A stretch of 64,000 bases of DNA, from NCBI GenBank assembly GCA_900467745.1, contig UBQW01000011.1, forward strand, positions 1-64,000, read 5' to 3'. The notes under the pieces are model-generated. The model saw nothing but the letters and a program-made list of their open reading frames with translations, did no database searches and was not told the origin of the DNA. This stretch comes from Hyphomicrobiales bacterium (lineage in GTDB: Bacteria > Pseudomonadota > Alphaproteobacteria > Rhizobiales > Rhizobiaceae). Of the stretch, positions 63,993 to 64,000 are shown piece by piece. How positions within the stretch are numbered: position 1 is the stretch's first letter; the number at the start of each line of letters is the position of its first letter. Position numbers and translations under genes: made by a program.

Positions 63993-64000
63993 GACGCCTC

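Overview
The window is ordinary high-GC chromosomal DNA of an alphaproteobacterium, most likely Rhizobiaceae (Rhizobium/Agrobacterium/Neorhizobium type). Four things support this. The initiator tRNA has an A-U pair where most bacteria have the outermost of three G-C pairs in the anticodon stem. Intergenic spacers carry GC-rich mosaic palindromes of the RIME kind. There is a smoEFGK/mtlK polyol operon, and a gltX and lysS of proteobacterial type. I see no phage, integrase, transposase, CRISPR array, defence island or large biosynthetic cluster. Genes are tightly packed, often with ATGA or TAATG junctions.

Layout. 1-3.2 kb: initiator tRNA preceded by three tandem hairpins (probably the tail of an rRNA operon), an alpha/beta hydrolase, an orphan glycine-betaine-type binding protein translationally coupled to an L,D-transpeptidase, and a small lipoprotein. 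3.2-9.8 kb: a leftward catabolic cluster (GH2 glycosidase, SMP-30 lactonase, SDR, PhyH-type dioxygenase) with a divergent LacI regulator and no transporter. 9.9-20.3 kb: class III cyclase, OsmC, TetR plus RND efflux pair, Ada-like methyltransferase, DUF2244, endonuclease III and a CysZ/EI24 membrane protein. 20.5-30.5 kb: sorbitol/mannitol operon smoEFGK-mtlK-HAD-FGGY kinase with a SorC regulator upstream and an RpiR regulator at the far end. 30.8-37.5 kb: two-component system, ROK kinase, PH-domain membrane protein, PPK2, frameshifted DUF3422 gene and DoxX protein. 37.6-44 kb: second SorC regulator, possible small ORF, transaldolase, an amidohydrolase/SDR pair resembling L-fuconate oxidation enzymes, DUF1345, a frameshifted second class III cyclase and DUF1328. 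44.2-50.9 kb: ydcSTUV-patD-like putrescine/4-aminobutyraldehyde operon with a LysR gene. 51-57 kb: hypothetical protein, lysS, gltX and an SLC13 carrier. 57.2-64 kb: small proteins, DUF4239, glutathione peroxidase, AraC with a divergent PhyH dioxygenase, TerC, and TetR divergent from an EmrA-type adaptor whose partner must lie beyond the window.

How the parts work together. Several regulator-target units carry visible operator candidates: TetR/RND (14-bp palindrome arms), TetR/EmrA (two 18-bp sites), SorC/smoE (two sites with matching half-sites), and LacI/PhyH (11-bp direct repeats). The smo operon has a terminator-like hairpin between the binding-protein gene and the permease genes, which fits differential expression. 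Two genes (DUF3422 and the second cyclase) each look broken by one base; either could be an assembly error. The least explained unit is the GH2/SMP-30/SDR/PhyH cluster. Nothing in the window is a clearly undescribed system, so functional proposals for it are inference.
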